DNA of 64,000 bases, taken from assembly GCA_027920525.1 (NCBI GenBank), contig CP115858.1:3348001-3412000 (forward strand), given 5' to 3'. The notes beneath the pieces were generated by a model. That model did not search any database. It was not told the DNA's origin and saw nothing but the letters and a program-made list of their open reading frames with translations. The position numbers and the translations under genes are program-made. Source of the DNA: Chryseobacterium daecheongense (GTDB taxonomy: Bacteria; Bacteroidota; Bacteroidia; Flavobacteriales; Weeksellaceae). This document shows positions 41,014-50,497 of this stretch, piece after piece. Numbering within the stretch: the first letter of the stretch is position 1; every line of letters begins with the position of its first letter.

Positions 41014-42330
41014 TTATGGATTCGGGATAGTTTGTCTTCCAATACTTTTATAATAGAATCCATGTTGTTTGGGAACCTCCAAAGGATACATATTTCTTCC
41101 GTCAAATATAACTTTATTGTTCATTTTTTCAGCCATCAGATCAAAATTAGGATTTTTGAATTCGGGCCATTCCGTAGCAATAAATAATGCGTCAGCTCCT
41201 TCTAAAGCATCGTACATCGTTTTTGCATATTGGATCTGGTCTCCAATAATCTGACGAACATTGTTTTCAGCGACTAGATCATACGCGGTTATTTTAGCTC
41301 CTTTTTTCAACAAAAGATTAATGTTGTCCAAAGAGGAAGCTTCACGTATGTCATCGGTATTTGCCTTAAAAGCTAGTCCCCAAATTGCAATCTTTTTTCC
41401 ATTAAGATCTCCTCCGAAATATTTTTCAATATCAGAAACCAGAATAACTTTTTGAGTTGTATTTACATTTTCTGTAGCTTCTAAAATCTGGAAATTAAAA
41501 TCTTCCTGCTTCCCAGATTTAATTAATGCCTTCACATCTTTAGGGAAACAACTTCCCCCATACCCAATTCCGGGAAACAAAAAGCGGTGACCAATTCTGT
41601 CATCACTTCCCATTCCCAGTCTTACTTTGTCAACATCAGCGCCTACTTTTTCACAATAATTGGCAATCTCATTCATGAATGTAATTTTCACCGCTAAAAA
41701 TGAGTTTGATGCATATTTGGTAAGTTCAGACGATTTTTCATCCATGAATATAATAGGAATTCCTGTATTGGTAAAAGGCTGATATATCTTGGACATGATA
41801 TTTTTAGCTCTCTCTGAACTTGATCCGACAACAACTCTTGCAGGGTTCATAGAGTCCTCTACAGCAAAGCCTTCCCTTAAAAATTCCGGATTGGAAACAA
41901 CATCAAAAGGAATGTTTGTTTTTGAAGAAATAACTTCTCTTACTTTTTCTGCCGTTCCCACGGGAACTGTACTTTTGTTAACAATGACCTTATATTCAGT
42001 CATCAGTTCGCCAATACTATTGGCAACACTCAACACATAAGAAAGATCAGCAGATCCGTCTTCCCCGGGAGGGGTAGGTAAAGCAAGGTATACGACTTCG
42101 CTTTTATCTAATGCTTCTTTTAAATTGGTGGTGAAAAATAACCTTTGAGACTGAATGTTTCTATGGAACATCTCTTCAAGGTTCGGCTCATATATGGGAA
42201 CAATGCCGTTTTTCATTCCTTCAACTTTTTTTTCATCAATGTCAACACAGTATACTGAATTGCCAAGTTCTGCAAGGGTAGTTCCGGTAACTAATCCCAC
42301 ATAACCTGTTCCTACAATTGTTATATTCAA
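41014..42330 (-). CDS. ugd: UDP-glucose 6-dehydrogenase
   Basis: 438 residues. The start is TTG at 42330; the NAD loop GTGYVG begins at residue 7 and no in-frame ATG precedes it, so the TTG is well supported. Landmarks are NKSTVPVGT (119-127), NPEFLREG (148-155), and GYGGSCFPKD with the catalytic Cys261. It oxidises UDP-glucose to UDP-glucuronic acid with two NAD+. The product can feed hexuronic acids of the glycan. First gene of the minus-strand polysaccharide locus, divergent from rimP. Confidence 0.94.
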   Translation of the reverse strand: MNITIVGTGYVGLVTGTTLAELGNSVYCVDIDEKKVEGMKNGIVPIYEPNLEEMFHRNIQSQRLFFTTNLKEALDKSEVVYLALPTPPGEDGSADLSYVLSVANSIGELMTEYKVIVNKSTVPVGTAEKVREVISSKTNIPFDVVSNPEFLREGFAVEDSMNPARVVVGSSSERAKNIMSKIYQPFTNTGIPIIFMDEKSSELTKYASNSFLAVKITFMNEIANYCEKVGADVDKVRLGMGSDDRIGHRFLFPGIGYGGSCFPKDVKALIKSGKQEDFNFQILEATENVNTTQKVILVSDIEKYFGGDLNGKKIAIWGLAFKANTDDIREASSLDNINLLLKKGAKITAYDLVAENNVRQIIGDQIQYAKTMYDALEGADALFIATEWPEFKNPNFDLMAEKMNNKVIFDGRNMYPLEVPKQHGFYYKSIGRQTIPNP

Positions 42331-42354
42331 AATGTTTGTTTTTAAAATTCATCA

Positions 42355-42362
42355 CAAAAATA
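42355..42362 (-). promoter_or_regulatory. -7 box of ugd
   Basis: The minus strand reads TATTTTTG, a match to TAnnTTTG, 24 bases before the ugd start. A TTG at 42378-42376 is only 13 bases away, too close for a standard -33 element. Confidence 0.4.
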
Positions 42363-42437
42363 ATAAAAATACTGTCAACCCCTCTTTAAATTTAATGTTA
42401 ATACATTGCCGGGTTATTTATCTGATAATAAGATGAT

Positions 42438-42469
42438 TTTGCTTTTTTAGAAAAAATATCTTATATTTG
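42438..42469 (+). promoter_or_regulatory. Promoter of the rimP-nusA-infB operon
   Basis: TTTG (42438-42441), 20 bases, then TATATTTG (42462-42469). This is the best complete match in the window to the flavobacterial promoter TTTG-N(about 19)-TAnnTTTG. Transcription should begin near 42475. Confidence 0.7.
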
Positions 42470-42489
42470 CATTGGATTTACGGAAAAAA

Positions 42490-42540
42490 ATGGGAAGGCT
42501 TCGGAAGAAAGCCTTTTTTCGTACTGTAAATCAAGCATAA
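42490..42540 (+). CDS. Possible 16-residue leader peptide upstream of rimP
   Basis: ATG at 42490 opens a 16-codon frame, MGRLRKKAFFRTVNQA, ending TAA at 42538-42540, four bases before the rimP ATG. It lies wholly on the inferred leader and its codons span the hairpin at 42495-42515. The peptide is basic (four Arg/Lys in the first seven). It could be a regulatory leader ORF or a chance reading frame. Confidence 0.3.
   Translation: MGRLRKKAFFRTVNQA
42495..42519 (+). promoter_or_regulatory. Terminator-like hairpin in the rimP leader (candidate attenuator)
   Basis: AAGGCTT (42495-42501) pairs with AAGCCTT (42509-42515) around a 7-base loop, and T continues to 42519. It starts about 20 bases after the inferred transcription start and 30 before rimP, so it is placed where an attenuator would act. 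Confidence 0.5.
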
Positions 42541-42544
42541 AATT

Positions 42545-43012
42545 ATGGAGTTTAGAAAGAAAATTGAAGAATTATTAAATGAATTCCTTGAAACCAGAAA
42601 AGATTTATTTCTTATTGATCTGAAGTTTTCTGCAGGGGATGATATTACAGTGATTTTAGATGGTGATAATGGAGTTTCTTTGCAGGATTGTCTTGATGCA
42701 AGCCGGGCAATAGAGTTCAATATGGATCGTGAAGAACATGATTTTAGTCTTCAGGTGATGTCTGCGGGACTAAGCGAACCGTTATCTACTCCCAGACAGT
42801 TTAACAAAAATATAGGAAGAGAAATTGAAATTGTTCTTGAGGATTCTTCTAAAATAGAAGGTGAATTGTCAAAAGTGGATGAAGAAAAAATCACACTTAT
42901 TTTACGATACCGAAAACCAAAAGATATTGGAAAGGGTAAAGTAGATGTGGAGGAGGAAAAGGAAATTCCTTACTCTGAGATAAAAAAAGCATTAGTAGTA
43001 ATTAAATTTTAA
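42545..43012 (+). CDS. rimP: Ribosome maturation factor RimP
   Basis: 155 residues. The N-terminal domain holds LFLIDLKFSAGDDITVILDG and the conserved block CLDASRAIEFNMDREEHDFS, then LQVMSAGLSEPLSTPRQF, the SPG-like segment of the family; the C-terminal part is a small beta barrel (EIEIVLEDSSKIEGELSKVD). RimP helps 30S subunit assembly. It is the first gene of a rimP-nusA-infB operon, the order found in most bacteria; nusA begins 16 bases after its stop. Confidence 0.94.
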   Translation: MEFRKKIEELLNEFLETRKDLFLIDLKFSAGDDITVILDGDNGVSLQDCLDASRAIEFNMDREEHDFSLQVMSAGLSEPLSTPRQFNKNIGREIEIVLEDSSKIEGELSKVDEEKITLILRYRKPKDIGKGKVDVEEEKEIPYSEIKKALVVIKF

Positions 43013-43028
43013 AAAGAAAAAAGAATAA

Positions 43029-44264
43029 ATGGATAATATAGCGTTGATTGAATCCTTTGGTGATTTTAAAGACGAAAAAGGGATCAGTAAAATTGATCTT
43101 ATGGCAATTATTGAAGATTCACTGAAAACTCTTTTGAGAAAAAGGTTTGATTCAGATGATCATTTTGATGTGATTGTAAACCCTGATAAGGGGGATTTTC
43201 AGATATTTTTAAATAAAACAATCGTAGAGGATGAGATGTCGGAAGACGATGATTTGGAAATTGAAATTTCTGAAGCTAAAAAAATCGATCCGACTTTTGA
43301 AGTAGGGGAAGACTTTACAATGGAGATTCCTGTAGCACAGCTGGGAAGAAGAAATATATTAACTTTGAAGCAGATTCTCGCTACAAAACTTCAGGAGCAT
43401 AATAATGCAATGTTGTATGAGCAGTTCAGAGACAGAATTGGAGAGATTGTTGTTGGAGAAATTCATCATATTCGTCACAAACATGTAATTTTGTTAGATG
43501 ATGAGGGTAATGAATTTATTTTACCAAAAGAAAACCAGATTCCTTCTGACTTCTTTAAAAAAGGAGAGAACATCAGAGCTATCGTAGAGTCAGTTGATTT
43601 TAAAGGTTCAAAGCCACAAATTATTATTTCCAGAACTGCACCTAAGTTCCTTGAGAAATTATTGGAGCTGGAGATTCCTGAGATTCAGGATGGAACGATT
43701 ATGCTTAAAAAAGTGGTAAGAATTCCTGGTGAAAAGGCTAAAATTGCCGTAGATGCTTATGATGATAGAATTGATCCGGTTGGTGCTTGTGTGGGTGTTA
43801 AGGGATCCAGGATTCATGGAGTTGTAAGAGAGTTGAAAAATGAAAATATAGATGTTATTCAGTGGTCTAAAAATCCTGAAATTTTAGTTAAGAGAGCGTT
43901 AGGTAACGTTACAATTAACAAAATAGACATCAATGAGAACAGTAGCTATGCGTTAGTTTATACACCTGTAGAAGAAATTTCTAAGGTAATTGGAAAGCAA
44001 GGTCAAAATATCAGACTGGCTTCTTGGTTGACAGGGTATGAAATAGATGTTTATAGAGAGTCTAGCGAGGATGACGATGTTGATTTGAGAGAATTTAATG
44101 ACGATATCGAGCAGTGGATTTTGGATGAATTTAAGAAAGTAGGTCTTACTACTGCGAAATCAGTATTGGATAAGGATACTGAAAGTCTTTTAAATATGGT
44201 TGACCTTGAAGAAGAAACCATCGAAGATGTAAAGCGCATTCTGAGAGAAGAATTTGAAGATTAA
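43029..44264 (+). CDS. nusA: Transcription termination/antitermination factor NusA
   Basis: 411 residues, shorter than E. coli NusA because the C-terminal acidic repeats are reduced. In order: N-terminal polymerase-binding domain (to about 125), S1 domain from about residue 135 (DRIGEIVVGEIHHIRHKHVI), KH1 with GACVGVKGSRIHGVVREL at about 250, and KH2 with VIGKQGQNIRLASWLTGYEI at about 316. A final helical segment (TAKSVLDKDTESLLNMVDLE) resembles one helix-hairpin unit. NusA binds RNA polymerase and modulates pausing, termination and antitermination. Confidence 0.95.
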   Translation: MDNIALIESFGDFKDEKGISKIDLMAIIEDSLKTLLRKRFDSDDHFDVIVNPDKGDFQIFLNKTIVEDEMSEDDDLEIEISEAKKIDPTFEVGEDFTMEIPVAQLGRRNILTLKQILATKLQEHNNAMLYEQFRDRIGEIVVGEIHHIRHKHVILLDDEGNEFILPKENQIPSDFFKKGENIRAIVESVDFKGSKPQIIISRTAPKFLEKLLELEIPEIQDGTIMLKKVVRIPGEKAKIAVDAYDDRIDPVGACVGVKGSRIHGVVRELKNENIDVIQWSKNPEILVKRALGNVTINKIDINENSSYALVYTPVEEISKVIGKQGQNIRLASWLTGYEIDVYRESSEDDDVDLREFNDDIEQWILDEFKKVGLTTAKSVLDKDTESLLNMVDLEEETIEDVKRILREEFED

Positions 44265-44343
44265 GATTTTAAATAAATTTTAATAAAAAGTAAAAAAGAA
44301 ATACTTTAATTTTAGAAATTAAAAAAAACAGTAAATAATATAA

Positions 44344-47304
44344 ATGCCAAAAATAAGATTAAATAAAGCGGTTAAGGAATTCAACATTTCGATGTCCAGA
44401 TTAGTAGAGTTTTTACAGTCAAAGGATTTCGAGGTTGAAAACAATCCTAACGCTCAATTAGAAGAAGCGGCATATTCTGCATTGGAGGCTGAGTTTGCCA
44501 AGGATGGCGAACAACGTAAAGCTTCCCATGAGGTGGTGATCATTAAAGTTCCGGAAGAAAAACTGGAAATAGAAGAAAAGAAAACCCCTGAAGTAATAAG
44601 AGCTAAAGCTAATAAACCAGAAACTAAAATTTTAGGTAAAATAGATTTGGATTCTAAGAAACCTGAGGCTGAAGAGATTTCTGAGGCTCCGGTTGTTCCT
44701 GTAACTCCTCCGGTTGAGAAGAAGGAAGAGATAGTGTCAGAACCGGAACCTGAAACTAAAGCAGCTACAGAGAAACAGGAATTTAAAGTTCTGGATAAAA
44801 TTGACTTGTCACAAATAGAGTCAAGAAACAGACCAGTTAAAAAAGATAAACCAAAAGTGGAGGAGAAAAAAGCTGAAGAAAAACCAATTGAAGTTGTGAA
44901 AGAAACTCCAAAACCAGTTGTTGAAACTGAGGCCAAACCAATTGATGCTGTGAAGGAAGAATCTGTAAAAGATGACGAGCAATCTCAGGAGCCTCAGAAG
45001 ATTGAAACCGTTTATCAAAAATTAGACGGACCTAAGATTGTTGGTGAAAAAATTGATTTAACGCAATTTGCTCCTAAGCCTAACTCTGGTGCGAAGAAGA
45101 AAAGAAAGAGGATTGAAAAACCTGGAGGACCTAATCAACAGAATATAGGGAACAATCAGCAGGCTGGAGGAAACAATCAGCAAGGGGGGCAAGGAAACCG
45201 TCCGCAAGGAGGTAATCAAGGCAACCGCCCACAAGGTCAGGGTGGCCAAGGTAATCGCCCGCAAGGTCAAGGTGGTCCTGGTGGAAACCGTCCGTACAAT
45301 AATAACAATCAAGGAAACCGTCCACAAGGTCAAGGTGGTGGATTCAAGAAAGGGGGTCAGAATAATAGACCGGGTCAAAGAACAATGCCTGTGGAGCTAA
45401 CTGATGAGCAAGTAAAGAATCAGATTAAAGAAACCCTTGAGAAGTTAACTAATAAAGGAGGTAAATCTAAATCTGCTAAGCATAGAAAAGATAAGAGAAC
45501 TTATCGTAGAGAGCAGGATGAACGTCAGCAAGAGATTGATGCGCAGGACAGAACATTAAAAGTTACTGAATTTATTACAGTAGGGGAACTTGCCAGTTTG
45601 ATGAACGTTTCTCCAACAGAAGTTATTTCTGCATGTTTCTCTCTAGGTGTTATGGTAACTATGAACCAGAGACTTGAAGCTGATACCTTATTATTGGTAG
45701 CTGATGAATTTGGATATAAAATTGAGTTTTCGGATGCTGATCTTGAAGAAGCAGAATCTGAAGAAGATATGGATGCTGAGGAGGATCTTTCTCCAAGAGC
45801 ACCAATTGTAACCGTAATGGGACACGTTGACCACGGTAAAACATCCTTACTTGATTACATCAGAAAAACCAATGTTATCGCTGGTGAATCAGGAGGTATT
45901 ACACAGCACATTGGAGCATATAATGTGAAGTTAGAAAACGGGCAGAGGATTACCTTCCTGGATACTCCTGGTCACGAAGCCTTTACGGCTATGAGAGCAA
46001 GGGGTGCTCAGATTACCGATATTGCTATTATTGTAATTGCAGCCGATGATGATGTGATGCCTCAGACTAAAGAGGCGATCTCTCATGCGCAGGCAGCAGG
46101 TGTACCAATGATTATCGCTTTGAATAAAGTTGATAAGCCGGGTGCAAATCCTGATAATATCCGTCAGCAATTATCTGGGATGAATATTTTGGTTGAAGAA
46201 TGGGGTGGTAATGTTCAGGCTCAGGAAATTTCTGCGAAGTTTGGTAACAATATTGACCTTTTATTGGAGAAAGTGTTGCTTCAGGCAGAAATGCTTGAGC
46301 TGAAAGCTAATCCGAATAGAAATGCTCAGGGAGTTGTAATTGAAGCTTCACTAGATAAAGGAAGAGGATACGTAGCTACGATGCTTGTTCAAACCGGAAC
46401 TTTAAGGGTTGGTGATTATGTACTTGCGGGGAAAAACCATGGTAAAGTGAAAGCAATGCTCGACGAACGTGGTAGAAACCTTAAAGAGGCAGGGCCATCA
46501 ATCCCGGTTACTATTTTAGGTCTGGATGGTGCTCCTACAGCAGGGGATAAATTTAAAGTCTATGCTGATGAGAGTGAGGCAAAAACTATTGCCAATAAGA
46601 GAGAGCAGCTTCAAAGAGAACTTTCTATCAGAACTAAGAAACATACAACACTTGAAGAACTTGGAAGAAGAATTGCTCTAGGTGAATTCAAGGAGTTGAA
46701 TATAATCCTGAAAGGTGACGTGGATGGTTCTGTTGAAGCATTATCAGATCAATTACAAAGGTTGTCAACGGAAGAGATCAGTGTTAATATCTTACATAAG
46801 GGAGTTGGTCAGATTACAGAATCTGATGTTAACTTAGCTACAGCTTCGGATGCTATTATCATTGGATTTAATGTTAGGGCCGGTGGTAATGCTAAAGAAT
46901 TAGCAGATAAGGAAGAAATTGAAATCAGAACTTATTCTGTAATTTACGCAGCTATTGATGAGGTAAAAGAGGCAATGGAAGGTATGCTTTCTCCTGAAAT
47001 TAAAGAGCAGGTAATTGGTAATGTGGAAATCAGAGAAGTATTTAAAATTTCGAAGGTGGGAACAATTGCCGGATGTATGGTTCTTTCAGGGAAGGTTACA
47101 AGAAGTGCTAAAGTAAGAGTTCTAAGAGATGGTATCGTTAAATTTGACGGGGAACTGGAGAGTTTAAAGCGTTTTAAAGATGATGTGAAGGAAGTTACTA
47201 AAGGTTACGAATGTGGATTGAATTTAAAAGGTTATAACGATATTGAAATCGGCGATATTCTTGAAGTATATGAAGAAGTTGCAGTGAAGAAGAAATTGAA
47301 ATAA
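44344..47304 (+). CDS. infB: Translation initiation factor IF-2
   Basis: 986 residues. A long N-terminal extension (about 1-400) has a Glu/Lys/Pro-rich part, then a Gly/Gln/Asn/Arg-rich linker with repeated GNRPQG units (about residues 282-330), followed by the IF2N-like region [20 protein letters not shown] at about 410. The GTPase domain has GHVDHGKT (about 493), [10 protein letters not shown] (G2), DTPGH (about 540) and NKVD (about 594). Domains II to IV follow. It places fMet-tRNA on the 30S subunit and drives subunit joining. A 79-base gap after nusA contains no clear terminator, and a strong terminator lies after infB. Confidence 0.97.
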   Translation: MPKIRLNKAVKEFNISMSRLVEFLQSKDFEVENNPNAQLEEAAYSALEAEFAKDGEQRKASHEVVIIKVPEEKLEIEEKKTPEVIRAKANKPETKILGKIDLDSKKPEAEEISEAPVVPVTPPVEKKEEIVSEPEPETKAATEKQEFKVLDKIDLSQIESRNRPVKKDKPKVEEKKAEEKPIEVVKETPKPVVETEAKPIDAVKEESVKDDEQSQEPQKIETVYQKLDGPKIVGEKIDLTQFAPKPNSGAKKKRKRIEKPGGPNQQNIGNNQQAGGNNQQGGQGNRPQGGNQGNRPQGQGGQGNRPQGQGGPGGNRPYNNNNQGNRPQGQGGGFKKGGQNNRPGQRTMPVELTDEQVKNQIKETLEKLTNKGGKSKSAKHRKDKRTYRREQDERQQEIDAQDRTLKVTEFITVGELASLMNVSPTEVISACFSLGVMVTMNQRLEADTLLLVADEFGYKIEFSDADLEEAESEEDMDAEEDLSPRAPIVTVMGHVDHGKTSLLDYIRKTNVIAGESGGITQHIGAYNVKLENGQRITFLDTPGHEAFTAMRARGAQITDIAIIVIAADDDVMPQTKEAISHAQAAGVPMIIALNKVDKPGANPDNIRQQLSGMNILVEEWGGNVQAQEISAKFGNNIDLLLEKVLLQAEMLELKANPNRNAQGVVIEASLDKGRGYVATMLVQTGTLRVGDYVLAGKNHGKVKAMLDERGRNLKEAGPSIPVTILGLDGAPTAGDKFKVYADESEAKTIANKREQLQRELSIRTKKHTTLEELGRRIALGEFKELNIILKGDVDGSVEALSDQLQRLSTEEISVNILHKGVGQITESDVNLATASDAIIIGFNVRAGGNAKELADKEEIEIRTYSVIYAAIDEVKEAMEGMLSPEIKEQVIGNVEIREVFKISKVGTIAGCMVLSGKVTRSAKVRVLRDGIVKFDGELESLKRFKDDVKEVTKGYECGLNLKGYNDIEIGDILEVYEEVAVKKKLK
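45187..45332 (+). repeat. GNRPQG-coding repeats in the IF-2 linker
   Basis: Repeated units encode GNRPQG followed by GQGG-type spacers, at least five times, in the N-terminal linker of IF-2. The DNA copies vary in codon use. They probably form a flexible disordered RNA-binding-like linker. Confidence 0.75.
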
Positions 47305-47327
47305 TTTATTAATTATCTAAATATTTG

Positions 47328-47355
47328 AAAACCACTTTTTTATAAAAGTGGTTTT
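47328..47355 (+). terminator. Terminator after infB
   Basis: AAAACCACTTTT (47328-47339) pairs with AAAAGTGGTTTT (47344-47355) in a perfect 12-bp stem with loop TTAT, followed by more T. Confidence 0.9.
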
Positions 47356-47571
47356 TTTGTTTAAAAAATATAATTTATATTGATTCTAAATTGGTTTTTT
47401 AACATTTTTTTATATTATCATTATTTAAGTTAAATAATTATAATAATTATATTTTTATTTAATATTTTCGCCTTTTTTTAATGAATAATTATTCATTTGT
47501 ATGTGATTTTTAAATTAAAGTTAAAATTGGTTGGTTTTATTTGTTTGGTGTATTTGTAAATATTAGTATTA

Positions 47572-47610
47572 ATTAACATATTTGTCTTGTATATATTAAA
47601 ATATGTTAAT
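47572..47610 (+). promoter_or_regulatory. Perfect 12-bp inverted repeat abutting the first susC start
   Basis: ATTAACATATTT (47572-47583) and AAATATGTTAAT (47599-47610) are exact reverse complements with a 15-base spacer. The right arm touches the ATG at 47611. The left arm plus the next base reads CATATTTG, one base from the -7 consensus TAnnTTTG. The second susC has the same element (53883-53924). Confidence 0.6.
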
Positions 47611-50478
47611 ATGAATGTTAAATTACGGGTGGTGAGTGCTGGCGCGCTATTTTTTATATGTGGCCTATATAATGCACAAACTGTTAAAAAAAATGATACA
47701 ATCAAATCAAAAGATATTGAGGAGGTTGTGGTTTTAGGGTATAATAGAACTTTAACTAAGCCTAAGGATGTCAGTGCAAATACTACTGTAAATGCGGAGG
47801 TTTTAGAGAACAGGCCAAATGTTAGTTTTCTAAACTCATTACAAGGTTCTGCTCCTGGGGTTACTATTGCGTCTAATTCGGGTTCTCCTGGTTCTGCAAA
47901 AATTGATCTGGTTATTAGAGGGATTTCATCACTTTCGGCAGATACAGAGCCATTAGTGATTATTGATGGGGTTCCTACTGGGGCTAATCAGTTTAGGAAT
48001 TTAAATTCGGAGGATATAGAATCTATCTCAATTTTGAGAGATGCGGCAGCGACTTCAATTTATGGAAATAGGGGAGCAAATGGAGTATTGTTGATTAGAA
48101 CTAAAGGAGGTAAGTTTAACTCAAAATTGAGATTAAGCTATAGTACTATGACTGGGGTTAGTGTTATGCCTAAAAACAAATATAATATGGCGAATGCTCA
48201 GCAGTTACTTAGGATTCAAAAAAATAATAATCAAACAAGTCTTACAGGGGGAAAACTTACTGATGAAGAAATTGCAAACTATCCAATTAATACAAATTGG
48301 GAAAAAACTTTCTTTAAGGCAGATGTTACCCAGCAACATAATGTTTCTGCAACTTTTGGTGGTGAAAATACATCGGTATATTCATCTTTAGGATATTTGG
48401 AGCAAGGAGGTTTGGTTCCGAATACTAATTTTAAGAGATTTACATTTAGAAATAATATCACAGGTAGATCAGCTGATAAGAGGTTTAATTATACTGCTAT
48501 AGTTGGTTTGGGGTATTCTGCTAGAAAACAGCTGAATCAAGAAAGTAATTCGGGTATAAATGGAAATTATGTTCAAAATCCATTAATAGGATCTTTTCTG
48601 GCTTTGCCTTATATTGCTTCTGGGCAATATGCTAATGGTCGCGATTTATTTAATGCAATTGGGACTAATTCCGGAGCGGAGGGTAATTTTGCCTACATTC
48701 TTGAAGATGTACTGAGGGGTGATCAATCCGTATTTGGACGTTTCAATGAAACTTCTATTTTCACTAATGTAACTACATCCTACAAACTTACAGATGACTT
48801 TACGCTTAATAATAGAACGGGGGTAGATGTTAAAATAGGAAATTCAATGGCAGGAAGAAATCCTAACGGGTATCTTTCGTTGGTGGTTGCTGCAACAAAT
48901 GGGACAGAGTACGGAGGTAGTGAGACTATTGGTAACTCCAGAGAGCTGAACTTTACTACAGTTTCCAGCGTTAATTATAATAAAGTATTAGGAGATCATA
49001 CTATTGGAGTAGGAGCATACTTAGAGTATAACAAGGTTCATTTCTATTCCAGTAGTCAAACTCAAAATGGTTTAGATCCAAGATCATTTGCGATTGGTTC
49101 AGGTGTCGGGTATATTGCTTTCGATCCTGTGAGAAATATTTATCTACCATCGGTTTCGGCATTTAAGGCTACTGCTGGTTCCCTTTCTTATTTTGCAACG
49201 GCAGATTACGATTATAAAGATAAATATGGTTTTAGTGGAACGTTAAGACGGGATGGTAGTTATAGATTTGCTCCTGGTAATAAATGGGGAACGTTTTGGT
49301 CTGTCGGAGGACGTTGGAATATTGATAAAGAAAACTTTATGCAGGGATCAATATTCGATATGTTGAAGTTGAGAGCTTCGTATGGTACCCAAGGGAATGC
49401 TAACGTAATTGCGGCTGGAGATGATACGAATCCTATGCTTTTAGGAACTGGTATTACAAGGGATTTGAATGTGGTTGGAAATGGGTATTCCAACACTTCA
49501 GGTTATTTTGTTAGTAATATAGCAAACCCTACACTTCGATGGGAAGAGGTTAAACAAACAAACTTCGGGTTGGATTTTAAATTGTTTAAGAATAGGCTGG
49601 AAGGTAATTTTGATGTCTACAGAAAAGATACCGATATGCTTTATTATAATATTCCTTCATCAGCAATTACCAGTCAATATACTTATAGAGGTAATTATGG
49701 AGCTTTAAAAAATGAAGGTTTTGAAGCGGTGCTGAGATATAATATTTTTAACAAATCAGATTATAAGTTAACAATATTTGCTAACGGTTCATATAATAAA
49801 AATACTATTAAAAAACTGTCAATTCCAGTAAGTACAGGATCTTTACTTTTAGTAGAAGGAGGTAGCATCAATGAATGGAATCTAGTGCCTTATTTAGGGG
49901 TGAATCCTAATAATGGAAATGAGTTATATTTGGATTCAAACGGAAATGTATCAGAACAAGCATTAGATAAAGACAGAAGAAAAACGGGGAAAAACTATTT
50001 TCCAAAGTACACGGGAGGTTTTGGCTTTAATAGTGAATATAAAGGGTTTTTCTTAGATGCATTATTCTCATTTCAAGCTAAGTTCTGGAGATCAGACAAT
50101 CAGTTGGCGTGGGCGTTAAATCCATCATACATGCGTGCTGGAAATAATGTTTCTGCTGATTTGCTTAATGCGTGGACTCCTACTAACACTAATACAGATA
50201 TTCCTTCGTTAAATGCACCCATGTCTAGCATTACTGATAGGCTTCTATATGATGCATCCTTCTTGAGGATGAAGAATGTAACTCTAGGGTACAATGTACC
50301 TAAAAAATTCTTTAATGAAAAATCTATACTAAAGGCTGCTAGAATCTTTGTTCAAGGTGAAAATATTTTTACCTGGACAAAATGGAGAGGGTATGACCCT
50401 GAAGGATTGGGTACATTTCCTTTAAGTGTTTATCCAAACCCAAGAACGTTCTCAATTGGAGCTAATTTAGATTTTTAG
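47611..50478 (+). CDS. SusC/RagA-family TonB-dependent outer-membrane transporter (first)
   Basis: 955 residues from ATG 47611 (an in-frame TTG at 47587 lies inside the inverted repeat region). The signal peptide MNVKLRVVSAGALFFICGLY and cleavage after NAQ are nearly those of the second SusC. The TonB box-like segment is IEEVVVLGYN, then the plug domain with DIESISILRDAAATSIYGNR and GANGVLLIRTKGG, and a 22-strand barrel ending in FSIGANLDF. There is no N-terminal carboxypeptidase-like domain. With SusD it imports an oligosaccharide or peptide of unknown type. No CAZyme or regulator gene lies nearby to identify the substrate. Confidence 0.93.
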   Translation: MNVKLRVVSAGALFFICGLYNAQTVKKNDTIKSKDIEEVVVLGYNRTLTKPKDVSANTTVNAEVLENRPNVSFLNSLQGSAPGVTIASNSGSPGSAKIDLVIRGISSLSADTEPLVIIDGVPTGANQFRNLNSEDIESISILRDAAATSIYGNRGANGVLLIRTKGGKFNSKLRLSYSTMTGVSVMPKNKYNMANAQQLLRIQKNNNQTSLTGGKLTDEEIANYPINTNWEKTFFKADVTQQHNVSATFGGENTSVYSSLGYLEQGGLVPNTNFKRFTFRNNITGRSADKRFNYTAIVGLGYSARKQLNQESNSGINGNYVQNPLIGSFLALPYIASGQYANGRDLFNAIGTNSGAEGNFAYILEDVLRGDQSVFGRFNETSIFTNVTTSYKLTDDFTLNNRTGVDVKIGNSMAGRNPNGYLSLVVAATNGTEYGGSETIGNSRELNFTTVSSVNYNKVLGDHTIGVGAYLEYNKVHFYSSSQTQNGLDPRSFAIGSGVGYIAFDPVRNIYLPSVSAFKATAGSLSYFATADYDYKDKYGFSGTLRRDGSYRFAPGNKWGTFWSVGGRWNIDKENFMQGSIFDMLKLRASYGTQGNANVIAAGDDTNPMLLGTGITRDLNVVGNGYSNTSGYFVSNIANPTLRWEEVKQTNFGLDFKLFKNRLEGNFDVYRKDTDMLYYNIPSSAITSQYTYRGNYGALKNEGFEAVLRYNIFNKSDYKLTIFANGSYNKNTIKKLSIPVSTGSLLLVEGGSINEWNLVPYLGVNPNNGNELYLDSNGNVSEQALDKDRRKTGKNYFPKYTGGFGFNSEYKGFFLDALFSFQAKFWRSDNQLAWALNPSYMRAGNNVSADLLNAWTPTNTNTDIPSLNAPMSSITDRLLYDASFLRMKNVTLGYNVPKKFFNEKSILKAARIFVQGENIFTWTKWRGYDPEGLGTFPLSVYPNPRTFSIGANLDF

Positions 50479-50497
50479 TAATTATTAATTATTCAAT

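Larger units (their letters stand above)
47305..47610 (+). other. AT-rich intergenic region between infB and the first susC
   Basis: 306 bases. It contains the infB terminator (47328-47355) and the inverted repeat before susC (47572-47610). The remaining DNA is almost entirely A and T, and no gene or RNA was recognised. Confidence 0.6.

Noticed and set aside
40884..41105. Minus-strand open frame of 73 codons between rmlB and ugd
   Set aside because: It overlaps the 3' end of ugd in another frame and has no recognisable features.
15277..42330. The polysaccharide locus as a wholly new biological system
   Set aside because: Its main logic (ABC export, RmlA/RmlB plus Fdt-type amino sugar, many GT2) is established in known O-antigen and capsule loci; only sub-parts such as the aminoacyl module and one GT-like protein look unusual.
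45187..45332. Short repeats that might be a CRISPR or other DNA repeat array
   Set aside because: The repeats are in frame, encode GNRPQG units of IF-2, and differ at silent positions; there are no unique spacers of constant length.
45058..45378. Minus-strand open frames across the IF-2 linker, with Thr/Leu-rich repeats
   Set aside because: They are the antisense of the GNRPQG-coding repeats; the periodic composition keeps several frames open without real coding signal.
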